A stretch of DNA of 64,000 nt. Origin: Rhizobacter sp. Root1238. GTDB taxonomy: Bacteria; Pseudomonadota; Gammaproteobacteria; Burkholderiales; Burkholderiaceae_C. The stretch lies in the NCBI RefSeq assembly GCF_001425825.1, contig NZ_LMDM01000015.1, forward strand, positions 119,117 through 183,116, in the 5' to 3' direction. Below, piece after piece: positions 18,924 through 27,569 of the stretch. A model generated the notes under the pieces. It was given only the letters and a program-made list of their open reading frames with translations, had not been told where the DNA came from and searched no databases. The first letter of the stretch is position 1, and each line of letters begins with the position of its first letter. The translations under genes and the position numbers were made by a program.

Positions 18924-20723
18924 ATGAGCACCCCCACCCTGCCCCCGGCCCTGCCACTGCGATCCCGCCTGAAGCGCCTGGCGCCCTATTTCGCCGACAG
19001 CGGCAAGGGCTTCGTCCTGATGATCGTCGGCTCGATCATCGGCGCGCTGACCGAACCGGTGATCCCGGCGCTGATGAAGCCGCTGCTCGACAAGGGCTTC
19101 ACCGCCGACGGCATTCCGCTGTGGACGGTGCCGGTGGCGATCATCGGGCTGTTCTTCATCCGCGGCGTCGCCGGGCTGGTCGCCCAGTACGGGCTCGCCT
19201 GGTCGGCCAACCGCGGCACGCTGGCGCTGCGCACCGCGATGTTCCAGCGCCTGATGACGGTGCAGCCGACCCTCTTCAGCCACAGCACCGCCAGCAGCCT
19301 GACCAACACGCTCACCTACGAGGTGCAGGGCGGCGCCGGCCTGCTGGTCGGCTCGGTGATGACGCTGGTGCGCGATTCGGCCACGCTGGTCGCGCTGCTG
19401 GCCTACCTGCTGTGGGTGAACTGGCAGCTGACGCTGTTCGTCGGCGTGCTGGTGCCGGCGGTCGCCTTCGTGATGCGCGTCCTCAGCAAGCGGCTGCACC
19501 GCCTGACGGTCGAGGGCCAGCAGGCCACCGACCAGCTCGCCTACGTGGTCGAGGAAAACGTGCTGGCCTGGCGCATCGTGCGCCTGCACGGCGCCGAGGC
19601 CGGCCAGGCCGGGCGCTTCCGCGCGCTCAGCGACACGCTGCGCCGGCTGTCGATCAAGTCGACGATGGCCGCCGCGACGATGACGCCGGTGACCCAGATG
19701 ATCGCCGCCTGCGGCCTGTCGGCGGTGATCGTCGCGGCGCTGTGGCAGAGCACCCACTCCGGCAGCACCGCGGGCAGCTTCGCGGCCTTCATCACCAGCA
19801 TGCTGATGCTGCTGGCGCCGATCAAGCACCTGTCGGAGGTGGCCGGGCCGATCACGCGCGGGCTGGCGGCGCTGGAGCGCGGCGTCGCGCTGATCACCGA
19901 CGCACCGGTCGAGCAAGGCGGCAGCCACGACCCGGGACGCGCCCAGGGCCGCATCGAGATGCGCCACGTCGGCCTGCGCTACAAGACCGACCAGGCGCCG
20001 GCGCTGGTCGACGTGAACCTGCGGCTGGACATCGGCGAGACGGTCGCGCTGGTCGGGCCGTCGGGCGCCGGCAAGACGACGCTGGTGAACCTGCTGCCGC
20101 GCTTCCTGGAGCCGAGCGACGGCGAGCTGCTGCTCGACGACCGGCCGCTGCGCGAGTGGGACATGGTCGCGCTGCGGCGCCAGTTCGCGCTGGTGAGCCA
20201 GGACGTGGTGCTGTTCAACGACACCGTCGCGGCCAACGTCGCGCTCGGCGACACCGGCCCCGACGAAGCGCGCACCATCGACACCGCCCGCGTGCGCGAA
20301 GCCCTGCGCGGGGCCAACCTGCTGAAGTTCGTCGACGAGATGCCGCAGGGGCTGGACACGATGATCGGCCACAACGGCAACCAGCTGTCGGGCGGCCAGC
20401 GGCAGCGCCTCGCGATCGCCCGCGCGATCTACAAGGACGCGCCGATCCTGATCCTCGACGAAGCCACCTCGGCGCTCGATTCCGAATCCGAGCGCCTGGT
20501 GCAGGAGGCCCTCGACCGGCTGATGAAGGGCCGCACCAGCCTCGTGATCGCGCACCGGCTGTCGACCATCAAGGCCGCCGACCGCGTGCTGGTGCTCGAG
20601 GGCGGCCGCGTCGTCGAGCAAGGCACGCACGCCGAGCTGATCGCCCAGGGCGGGCTGTTCGCGCACCTGCATTCGCTGCAATTCCGGACCCCCCACGCCG
20701 CGCCACCGGAGACCCGAGGATGA
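18924..20723 (+). CDS. msbA: MsbA-like lipid A/glycolipid export ABC transporter
   Basis: 599-residue half-transporter that flips lipid A-core or a related lipid across the inner membrane. About six transmembrane helices occupy residues 30-310. The ATPase domain contains GPSGAGKTT, LSGGQRQRLAIARA, ILILDEATSALDSE and IAHRLSTI. The length matches MsbA. The ATG at 18924 is preferred over 18897. Its last codons overlap the next glycosyltransferase start (ATGA), tying it to the glycan genes. Confidence 0.9.
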   Translation: MSTPTLPPALPLRSRLKRLAPYFADSGKGFVLMIVGSIIGALTEPVIPALMKPLLDKGFTADGIPLWTVPVAIIGLFFIRGVAGLVAQYGLAWSANRGTLALRTAMFQRLMTVQPTLFSHSTASSLTNTLTYEVQGGAGLLVGSVMTLVRDSATLVALLAYLLWVNWQLTLFVGVLVPAVAFVMRVLSKRLHRLTVEGQQATDQLAYVVEENVLAWRIVRLHGAEAGQAGRFRALSDTLRRLSIKSTMAAATMTPVTQMIAACGLSAVIVAALWQSTHSGSTAGSFAAFITSMLMLLAPIKHLSEVAGPITRGLAALERGVALITDAPVEQGGSHDPGRAQGRIEMRHVGLRYKTDQAPALVDVNLRLDIGETVALVGPSGAGKTTLVNLLPRFLEPSDGELLLDDRPLREWDMVALRRQFALVSQDVVLFNDTVAANVALGDTGPDEARTIDTARVREALRGANLLKFVDEMPQGLDTMIGHNGNQLSGGQRQRLAIARAIYKDAPILILDEATSALDSESERLVQEALDRLMKGRTSLVIAHRLSTIKAADRVLVLEGGRVVEQGTHAELIAQGGLFAHLHSLQFRTPHAAPPETRG

Positions 20724-21541
20724 CCCGACTGAGCATCATCACCGCCGTGCACAACCAGCTGGAGATGAACCGCTGGTTCGTCGAGCACCTGCAGCGCTGC
20801 ACGCGGCTGCCGTCGGAGCTGATCATCATCGACAACGCGTCGACCGACGGCTCGGCCGAGTTCTTCGAATCGGTCGGCGCCAAGGTGATCCGCAATGCGC
20901 AGAACTTCTCCTACCCGTACACGCAGAACCAGGGGATCGCGGCGGCGCAGGGCGACTGGCTCGCGTTCCTGAACAACGACATCGTCGTGCCGCCGGCCTG
21001 GGACAGCCGCCTCATCGCCAACGCCGAACTGCACGGGCTGGACGCGCTGACGGTCTGCGGCATCGAGCGCATCGAGACGCCCGAGGCGACGCACGCGCTG
21101 CGCCGGCGCTGGAAGCGCGCGTCGCTGCCGGTGCGTTTCTTCGGCGCGAAGCAGCCGTGGCTCGGCCTGTCGCACCGCTGGATGTATGGCGACTGGGAGC
21201 GCTTCTGCCGCGAGCGCGCCGAGCAGTTCGAAGGCCTGGTGATCGAAGGCTACGTCGGCAATTCGGTGCTGATGAACCGGCGCGCGATCGACCGCATCGG
21301 GCTGTGGGACGAGCGCATCCAGGCCGCCGATGCCGACCTGTTCCTGCGCGCCAAGAAGCGCGCGGTCGAGGTCGGCGACATCCGCCCGCTGCACATCGCG
21401 CTCGACGTGTTCGTGCACCACTACATCCGCGTGACCTTGCGGTCCCGCCCGCCGGCCTTCGCGGACGCCACGCGCCTGATCCCGATCGACAGGAAGTGGA
21501 GTGCGGCCGAACTGGCACGCCTGTCGGCGGACGCTTCATGA
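20720..21541 (+). CDS. Family 2 glycosyltransferase
   Basis: 273-residue GT-A enzyme. LSIITAVHNQLEMNRWF, then IIDNASTDGS and FLNNDIVVPPAWD (the acidic metal-binding region) are typical of GT2 family proteins of the rhamnosyl/galactofuranosyl type. Start and stop overlap neighbours by four bases on both sides. Donor and acceptor are unknown; the context implies LPS or surface-polysaccharide assembly. Confidence 0.85.
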   Translation: MTRLSIITAVHNQLEMNRWFVEHLQRCTRLPSELIIIDNASTDGSAEFFESVGAKVIRNAQNFSYPYTQNQGIAAAQGDWLAFLNNDIVVPPAWDSRLIANAELHGLDALTVCGIERIETPEATHALRRRWKRASLPVRFFGAKQPWLGLSHRWMYGDWERFCRERAEQFEGLVIEGYVGNSVLMNRRAIDRIGLWDERIQAADADLFLRAKKRAVEVGDIRPLHIALDVFVHHYIRVTLRSRPPAFADATRLIPIDRKWSAAELARLSADAS

Positions 21542-22419
21542 CGGCTGCTGCGGTGGCATCCATCAGCGGCTTCACCTTCCTGCGCAACGGCGTCAGGCTG
21601 GGCTTTCCGTTCGAGGCCTCGGTGCGCTCGCTGCTGCCGCTGGTCGACGAGTTCGTGATCGCGGTCGGCCGCGGCGAGGACGACACCCGCGAGCGGCTGC
21701 TGGCGATCGGCGACCCGAAGATCCGGCTGATCGACACCGTGTGGAACGAGCGCATGGAGTCGCGCGGCTTCGTCTACGCGCAGCAGAAGATGATCGCGCA
21801 GTACGCCTGCACCGGCGACTGGGCCTTCTACCTCGAGGGCGACGAGGTGCTGCACGAGGCCGAGCTGGCGGCGATCCGCGCGTCGGTCGAGCGCCACCAT
21901 GCCGACCGGCGCATCGAGGCGCTGGTGTTCGACTACCTGCACTTCTACGGCTCGCCGCACTGGCTGGCGACCAGCCCCGCCTGGTACCGGCGCGAATGCC
22001 GGCTGATCCGCAACACGATCCGCAGCTATGCGCCCGACGGCCAGTTCTGGGTCGTGATGGACAAGCACCGCCGCGGCCGCCACCCGAACGCGGCGCTGGC
22101 CAACGCGCACATCTACCACTACGGCCATGTGCGGCGCACCGACTACATGCAGGCCAAGCTCGACCAGGTGAGCAAGTACTGGTCGCACGGCGCGCCGAAG
22201 GTGCACTACGGCAACATCGATCCGCAGTCGCTGGTGCCGTACACCGGCACGCACCCGGCGCTGATGGCCGACTGGCTGCGCGACGAGGCCGAGCAGCACT
22301 TCGCGCCCGACCCGGCGCACGTGCTGACGGGCCGCGAGCGCAAGCACCGGTGGTCGATGCGCGTCGAGCGGCTGCTGGGGGTCGACCTGAGCCGCAAGCA
22401 CTACCGACTGGTGGCATGA
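21538..22419 (+). CDS. Glycosyltransferase-like protein (GT2-related)
   Basis: 293-residue protein with a degenerate GT-A look: SGFTFLRNGVRLGFPFEASV, VDEFVIAVGRGEDDT and FYLEGDEVLHEAEL, where an EGDE motif stands for DxD. FDYLHFYGSP and YHYGHVRR follow. This set occurs in uncharacterised glycosyltransferases of LPS clusters. The ATG overlaps the upstream stop and its stop overlaps the next ATG, so it belongs to the same transcript. Activity is inferred only from family resemblance. Confidence 0.75.
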   Translation: MTAAAVASISGFTFLRNGVRLGFPFEASVRSLLPLVDEFVIAVGRGEDDTRERLLAIGDPKIRLIDTVWNERMESRGFVYAQQKMIAQYACTGDWAFYLEGDEVLHEAELAAIRASVERHHADRRIEALVFDYLHFYGSPHWLATSPAWYRRECRLIRNTIRSYAPDGQFWVVMDKHRRGRHPNAALANAHIYHYGHVRRTDYMQAKLDQVSKYWSHGAPKVHYGNIDPQSLVPYTGTHPALMADWLRDEAEQHFAPDPAHVLTGRERKHRWSMRVERLLGVDLSRKHYRLVA

Positions 22420-23513
22420 CGCCCCCTCGACACCGCATCGGCATCAGCCTCGGCATGATCGATTCGCTGAGCGACGGGCTCGGCGAGTTCTCGACCCAGG
22501 TCTGCGAGCACGTTGCGCGCGTGGCACCCGCATGGCGCGAGCAGCACGGCGTGCAGTTCCACCTGCACATGCCGGCGCGCTGGCACGGCCGCTTCGGCGA
22601 CCAGGTCGGCTACCTGTCCACCCGCAAGCTGCAGGGCTACTGGCACTGGCAGGGACTGAAGCGCTTCGACGTCTGGCACGGGCTGAACCAGCTCGGCCGC
22701 ATCGTCCCGCCGCTCGGCACGCGGCAGGCGCTGCTGACCATCCACGACCTGAACCCGGTCTACCACGACGCCGAACCGGCCGCCCGCAAGGCGCTCGACA
22801 AGCTGCGCCGCCGGCTGCGCCATTTCGACGAGGTGACGACGCTGACGCACCATGTCGAGGGCGACATCCGCCGCCACCTCGGCTGGACCGGCCCGATCAG
22901 CGTGATCCCGAACGGCGCGCGCGACCTGAACGCCCATGCGCAGGACGCGGTACCCGGCATCGTGCCGGGCCGCTACCTGCTGCACCTGAGCCGCATGGCG
23001 AAGTCGAAGAACCCGCAGAGCCTGGTCGACATGGCCGCGCTGTGGCCGCAGCAGGCGCTGGTGCTCGCCGGGCCGCGCACCGGCGACTCCGACCGGCTCG
23101 CGGCGCAGGTGCGCGAGCGCGGGCTCGCGAACGTGACGGTGGTGCAGGAGGTCAGCGACGCGCAGAAGACCTGGCTGTACGCGCACTGCCAGGCCTTCGT
23201 GTTCCCGTCGCTGACCGAAGGCTTCGGGCTGCCGCCGCTCGAGGCGATGCACTTCGGCAAGCCGGTGTTCCTGTCGCGGCTGACCAGCCTGCCGGAGGTC
23301 GGCGGCCCGCATGCCGGCTACTTCGACAGTTTCGAGCCGGCGGCGATGCGCCGCACCATCGAGACCGAAACACCGCGCCTGCTGCGCGAGGGGCTGGCGA
23401 TCCGCGCCCATGCGGCGCAGTTCCGCTGGGACCGCGCGGCCGAGGCCTATCTCGCGATCTACCGCCGCCTGCTGGGGCCCGTCGACACGGCCGTCAGCGC
23501 GGCGCCGCGTTGA
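22416..23513 (+). CDS. Family 4 glycosyltransferase
   Basis: 365-residue GT-B enzyme. The C-terminal half has LLHLSRMAKSKNPQSLVDM, then FVFPSLTEGFGLPPLEAMHFGKP, the E-x7-E nucleotide-sugar signature of GT4. The N-terminal half begins GISLGMIDSLSDGLGEF. The last 20 bases overlap the 3' end of the convergent GT9-like gene, so neither transcript has an untranslated spacer there. It likely extends the same glycan as the preceding genes. Confidence 0.88.
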   Translation: MTPPRHRIGISLGMIDSLSDGLGEFSTQVCEHVARVAPAWREQHGVQFHLHMPARWHGRFGDQVGYLSTRKLQGYWHWQGLKRFDVWHGLNQLGRIVPPLGTRQALLTIHDLNPVYHDAEPAARKALDKLRRRLRHFDEVTTLTHHVEGDIRRHLGWTGPISVIPNGARDLNAHAQDAVPGIVPGRYLLHLSRMAKSKNPQSLVDMAALWPQQALVLAGPRTGDSDRLAAQVRERGLANVTVVQEVSDAQKTWLYAHCQAFVFPSLTEGFGLPPLEAMHFGKPVFLSRLTSLPEVGGPHAGYFDSFEPAAMRRTIETETPRLLREGLAIRAHAAQFRWDRAAEAYLAIYRRLLGPVDTAVSAAPR

Positions 23514-24597
23514 GGCAGGCCAGCGCCGCGGCGAGCACCGCGTCGGGATCGATGTCGTCGACCTGCCGCGCACCGTGCAGCGAGGTCGTCCGGTTGGCCG
23601 ACGTGACCCGGTAGGCCGGCAGGATCTCGCCGGCGAACAGCGCGACCACCGGCGTGTCGGTGGTGTGGGCCACATGCAGCAGGCCACCGTCGGCGCACAG
23701 CGCGAGCGCGCAGCGGCCGATCAGCTCGTGCACCTCGGGGAGGCTGTGGCGGCCGACGCGGTCGATCAGCGGCAGGCCGATCTCGGCGGCGACGATCGCG
23801 TCGCGCATCGCGAGGCCGTTGTCGGCACCGACCAGCACCACGCGCGGCACCCGGCCGGTCGCGGCCAGCCCGCGCAGCACGTCGATCCAGCGGGTGTAGG
23901 TGCGCCAGTCGCGCACGCCGCCGAGCGCGACCGCGATCGCGCCCGGCGGGATCGCCAGCGCGGCGATCGCGGCATGCGCGGCGTGCGACGCCTGCATCGT
24001 CGGGCGAGCCACCGCCTCGAGCGCCGCGCCCGGCAAGCCCATCAACTGGGCCAGCCGGTAGAAGCCGAACAGCGTGCGGTTGAATTCCGGGCCGGTGTAG
24101 CAGCCTTGCACGTGCACGAACGGCACGCGGCGGAAGTGCCGCAGCTTGTCGCGCACCGAGCGCGACGACATGCTGTGCAGCATCACCAGGTCGTAGCCGT
24201 CGGCGGGCAGCTCGCGGGCCGACGAGGCCACCGTCGAGAACACCGCATCGCTGCGGTACAGCGGCAGCAGGTGGGCATCGGTCAGCAGGTCGAGCCGCGC
24301 GACGCGCCCTTGCAGCAGCACCCGCGCCGCCAGGTCCATCAGCGAATCGCCGACCTGCGGCGTGCCCTGGTGGATCCACAGGATGCGGCGGTGCTGCGCC
24401 GGGTCGATGTGCTGCCGCAGCAGCGCGCCTTGCCCGCGCAGCGCGAGGTTCAGCTCGCGCAGCGCACGGCGGCGGGCCACCTGCCAGGGCGACGCGCGCG
24501 CCGCGTAGTCCGTCGCATTGGAGGGCAGCGCCTGCGGGAACGGCGGCGTCCATGTCGCGCCCGCATAGCGCGCGAGCAGGCCCGGCGCGGCCGTCAT
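23494..24597 (-). CDS. GT9-like (heptosyltransferase-type) glycosyltransferase
   Basis: 367-residue GT-B protein. Its C-terminal half resembles ADP-heptose:LPS heptosyltransferases: VALGGVRDWRTYTRWIDVLRGL, VVLVGADNG, and CADGGLLHVAHTTDTPVVALFAG, the sugar-nucleotide pocket containing the GGLLHVA segment. The N-terminal half includes LWIHQGTPQVGDSLM. The ATG overlaps the stop of the upstream DUF5672 gene (ATGA). Donor specificity cannot be told. Confidence 0.8.
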   Translation of the reverse strand: MTAAPGLLARYAGATWTPPFPQALPSNATDYAARASPWQVARRRALRELNLALRGQGALLRQHIDPAQHRRILWIHQGTPQVGDSLMDLAARVLLQGRVARLDLLTDAHLLPLYRSDAVFSTVASSARELPADGYDLVMLHSMSSRSVRDKLRHFRRVPFVHVQGCYTGPEFNRTLFGFYRLAQLMGLPGAALEAVARPTMQASHAAHAAIAALAIPPGAIAVALGGVRDWRTYTRWIDVLRGLAATGRVPRVVLVGADNGLAMRDAIVAAEIGLPLIDRVGRHSLPEVHELIGRCALALCADGGLLHVAHTTDTPVVALFAGEILPAYRVTSANRTTSLHGARQVDDIDPDAVLAAALACLNAAPR

Positions 24598-25568
24598 CGG
24601 GCCTGCACTGCCGCGCGCAGTGCGTTGAATTGCAGGCGCAGCCACAGCTTCGGCTCGCCGAAGCGCCGGCCCGAGGCCGCGCGCCGGCGCGCCAGCAGCC
24701 GGGCGGCGGCCGCATGCGGGCCGTGGCGGATCAGCGCCTTCAGCATGCCGAGCGCCTGCGGCGACAGGCTGGCCGGGTCGTCGAACTCGTCGATCGCCCG
24801 CAGCACCAGCCGCTCGAAGGCCGCCAGCGCCGGCTGCATCGCCGGATCGCGCCGTGCGCCGCGCACCAGTTCGCGCAGCAGGCTGCCGAAGTAGTGCGCC
24901 CGCAGCGCGCGGGTCGGCAGCGATTCGACGAAGGCCAGCACCTCGCCGGGCGGCAGCAGGGCCGGCAGGTGGTACGGCCCGTGGAAGCCGAACACCCCGG
25001 CCGACAGCGCGCCGTCCTCGACCGCGAAGCGTTCGGCCATCTCGAGCGGCGCGAAGCGCAGCCCGCGGGCCTCGAGCGCCGCCCGCTGCGTCTTGCAGAT
25101 GTAGATGTCTTCCGGATGGGCCGGCACGAACGCCGGATCCTGCAGCGCCTGCAGCAGGCGCGCGGAGCGCAGCGAGAAGCCGCCGTTGCCGACCTTCCAC
25201 GGCTGCGGGATGTGGTTCCACGGCGCGCCGATGTAGTCGACCGACAGGAACTCGTCGCGCCAGGCCGACGGGTTCAGCACGTAGCCGTCCCACTGCACGA
25301 CCAGCAGGTGGCTGGTGCGCAGGTGCGGCGCGAGGCCCTTGATCATGAAATCGGAGTAGGCCTCGATGCCGTCCAGCGGCGCGATCTCGACCCAGCGCAG
25401 GCCGTCGGGCAGCGGCTGGCCGGCCAACGAAGCGCGGTCCGTGCACACGAAGGCATCGCCGAACGACACCTGGGCCAGGCAATGCCGCAAGGCTTTCAAC
25501 GACCAGTCGAGTCGCGGGGTGGAGTCGACGCAGCAGAGGGTCACCTGCGGGAGGCTCAAGGAGGTCAT
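24594..25568 (-). CDS. DUF5672 family protein (putative glycan-modifying enzyme)
   Basis: 324-residue protein carrying the DUF5672 core: VTLCCVDSTPRLDWSLKAL, YSDFMIKGL, LVVQWDGYVLNPSAW and the following VDYIGAPWNHIPQPWKVGNGGFSLRS. The family occurs in polysaccharide clusters and has a GT-A-like layout, so a glycosyltransferase role is probable but unproven. It is the first gene of a two-gene minus-strand operon, divergent from the WbsX-like gene, and the shared 181-base region carries a striking direct repeat. Confidence 0.8.
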   Translation of the reverse strand: MTSLSLPQVTLCCVDSTPRLDWSLKALRHCLAQVSFGDAFVCTDRASLAGQPLPDGLRWVEIAPLDGIEAYSDFMIKGLAPHLRTSHLLVVQWDGYVLNPSAWRDEFLSVDYIGAPWNHIPQPWKVGNGGFSLRSARLLQALQDPAFVPAHPEDIYICKTQRAALEARGLRFAPLEMAERFAVEDGALSAGVFGFHGPYHLPALLPPGEVLAFVESLPTRALRAHYFGSLLRELVRGARRDPAMQPALAAFERLVLRAIDEFDDPASLSPQALGMLKALIRHGPHAAAARLLARRRAASGRRFGEPKLWLRLQFNALRAAVQAR

Positions 25569-25658
25569 GTCGGCGCCGTCGTGGAAGACTCGGTGAAATC
25601 AGGGGCTGCAACGGATTGTCAGCGGATTGTCGTGCAGCGGCACCGCCGAGCTGATCGC

Positions 25659-25695
25659 AAGAATCGGTACGGCTGCATGTAAGAAGCGGTACGGC
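25659..25695. repeat. 15-base direct repeat in divergent promoter region
   Basis: AAGAATCGGTACGGC at 25659-25673 and AAGAAGCGGTACGGC at 25681-25695 differ at one base and start 22 bases apart, two helical turns. They lie between the DUF5672 and WbsX-like starts, so they may bind a regulator of both operons. Confidence 0.5.
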
Positions 25696-25749
25696 GCAGG
25701 CCCTAGACTTCGACATTCGAAGAAACAAAGCCGATTCCGCTGTCATCCG

Positions 25750-26859
25750 ATGACCGACCCGAAGATCATTGCCTTCCACCTGCCGCAATTCCACGAGATC
25801 GAAGAGAACAACCGCTGGTGGGGCCAGGGCTTCACCGAATGGACCAACGTCAGGCGGGCGACGCCGCTGTACCGCGGCCACCGGCAGCCGCGGGTGCCCG
25901 CCGGCGACCGCTACTACGACCTGATGCAGCGCGAGACGCGCGATTGGCAGGCCGACCTGGCGCGCCGCCACGGGGTCCACGGCTTCTGCTACTACCACTA
26001 CTGGTTCAACGGCAAGCAGCTGCTGGAACGCCCGATCGAGGCCTTGCTCGACGACCGCGCGCCGGATTTTCCGTTCTGCCTCGCCTGGGCCAACGAGCCG
26101 TGGACGCGGGCCTGGGACGGCGGCGAGCGCGACGTGCTGATGCCGCAGTCTTATGGCGACGAGGCCGACTGGGACCTGCATTTCGCCAGCCTGCTGCGCA
26201 GCTTCCGCGACCCGCGCTACATCCGCGTCGACGGCCGGCCGATGCTGCTGATCTACCGCTGCGAGAGCATCCCGACCTTCGAACCGATGCTGGCGCGCTG
26301 GCGTGCGCTGGCGGCCGAGGCCGGCTTGCCGGGATTGCACATCGTCGCGATGCAGACGGCCTACGTGGCCGGCGCCCGGAGCCGGCTGGCCGATGCCCGG
26401 GTCCAGTTCGAACCGATGTACACGCTGAAGCACGACCAGCCGCGCTGGTACCGCATGCGCCAGCGCATCTCGCGGCAGGTCGCGAAGCTGGGCCACTGGC
26501 TGTCGCCCGATGCGCGCTCGCACCGCCTCGACAGCCACGACTACGGCCGCCTGTGGCAGCTGATCCGGCGCCGTCCGCTGGCCGCAGGCACCTACCCGGG
26601 CGCGTTCGCCGACTGGGACAACAGCGCCCGGCGCGGCGCGAACGGCCTGGTGCTGCGCAACTTCAGCCTGCGCACCTTCCGCCGCGGCCTGGCCACGCAA
26701 CTGAAGAAGGCGCGCACCCACGGTGCACCGTTCGTGTTCTTCAATGCGTGGAACGAATGGGCCGAGGGCACCTACCTCGAGCCCGATACTCAGCACGGCA
26801 TGCAGTTGCTCGACATCGTTGCCGAACTCACCCACACGCCACCCGGGAACACGCCATGA
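25750..26859 (+). CDS. GH99-like/WbsX family glycan protein
   Basis: 369-residue protein of the WbsX (glycoside hydrolase 99-like) family found in O-antigen and capsule clusters. Family segments: IAFHLPQFHEIEENNRWWG, GFTEWTNVRRATPLY, GFCYYHYWFNGKQLLE, WANEPWTRAWDG and FNAWNEWAEGTYLEPD. These make up a TIM-barrel with clustered acidic and aromatic residues. The activity in glycan synthesis is not established for most members. The ATG at 25750 begins the conserved region. It overlaps the methyltransferase gene by four bases. Confidence 0.88.
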   Translation: MTDPKIIAFHLPQFHEIEENNRWWGQGFTEWTNVRRATPLYRGHRQPRVPAGDRYYDLMQRETRDWQADLARRHGVHGFCYYHYWFNGKQLLERPIEALLDDRAPDFPFCLAWANEPWTRAWDGGERDVLMPQSYGDEADWDLHFASLLRSFRDPRYIRVDGRPMLLIYRCESIPTFEPMLARWRALAAEAGLPGLHIVAMQTAYVAGARSRLADARVQFEPMYTLKHDQPRWYRMRQRISRQVAKLGHWLSPDARSHRLDSHDYGRLWQLIRRRPLAAGTYPGAFADWDNSARRGANGLVLRNFSLRTFRRGLATQLKKARTHGAPFVFFNAWNEWAEGTYLEPDTQHGMQLLDIVAELTHTPPGNTP

Positions 26860-27566
26860 CGAATGCCACCGCCGCCCTGCCGACCCTGCCCGGCGGCCTG
26901 CCGGACACGCACCTCGACCTGGGTTGCGGCAAGTTCCCGCGCAATCCCTACCGACAGCAACGGCTGTTCGGCGTCGACATCCGGCCGCTGCCGCCGACGC
27001 CCGGTTTCGAATCGCGGGTCGCGAACCTGGCGCTCGACCCGATTCCGTACCCCGATGGCATGTTCGGCTCGGTCTCGGCCTTCGACTTCATCGAGCACAT
27101 TCCGCGCGTGCTGGCCGTGCCCGACGAGCGCCGCACCGTCCTGCCGTTCATCGCGCTGATGAACGAGATCTGGCGCGTGACCGCGCCGGGCGGGCGGCTG
27201 TATGCGGTGACGCCGGCCTACCCGCAGCCCGAGGCCTTCCAGGACCCGACGCACGTCAACATCATCACCGACCGCACGCACGAGTACTTCTGCGGCGAGA
27301 CGCCGTTCGGCCGCATCTACGGCTTCGAGGGGCGCTTCCGGCTGCTGCGTGCGCACTGGGTGCGGCACCACAACCTGGACTTCACCGGGCCGGAGAAAGC
27401 CGCCGAGCGCGAGGCGCTGGAGCGCCAGCGCCGCAAGCGCCGCGAGCCGCTGCGCTGGATCGCCTACACGCTGCGCGACACCGTGCGGCTGCTGCGCGGC
27501 AAGGACCACGGGATCAATGAGCACCGCAAGGCCCACCTGCTGTGGGAGTTCGAGGCGGTGAAGTAG
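26856..27566 (+). CDS. SAM-dependent class I methyltransferase
   Basis: 236-residue protein. HLDLGCGKFPRNPY is the SAM-binding glycine-rich motif I, followed by VSAFDFIEHIPR (post-motif acidic residues) and NEIWRVTAPGGRLYAVTPAYPQ. A methyltransferase acting on a sugar or lipid intermediate fits the glycan cluster, but the acceptor is unknown. Start overlaps the WbsX-like stop. The convergent rng gene ends only three bases away. Confidence 0.88.
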   Translation: MTNATAALPTLPGGLPDTHLDLGCGKFPRNPYRQQRLFGVDIRPLPPTPGFESRVANLALDPIPYPDGMFGSVSAFDFIEHIPRVLAVPDERRTVLPFIALMNEIWRVTAPGGRLYAVTPAYPQPEAFQDPTHVNIITDRTHEYFCGETPFGRIYGFEGRFRLLRAHWVRHHNLDFTGPEKAAEREALERQRRKRREPLRWIAYTLRDTVRLLRGKDHGINEHRKAHLLWEFEAVK

Positions 27567-27569
27567 ACC

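Noticed and set aside
18066..20696. 876-codon minus-strand frame
   Set aside because: Only the part up to 18851 reads as a protein (GT2); the rest is antisense of the MsbA-like gene.
23494..26835. 1113-codon minus-strand frame
   Set aside because: Contains the real GT9-like gene at its end; the upstream part overlaps the DUF5672 gene and the opposite WbsX-like gene in other frames.
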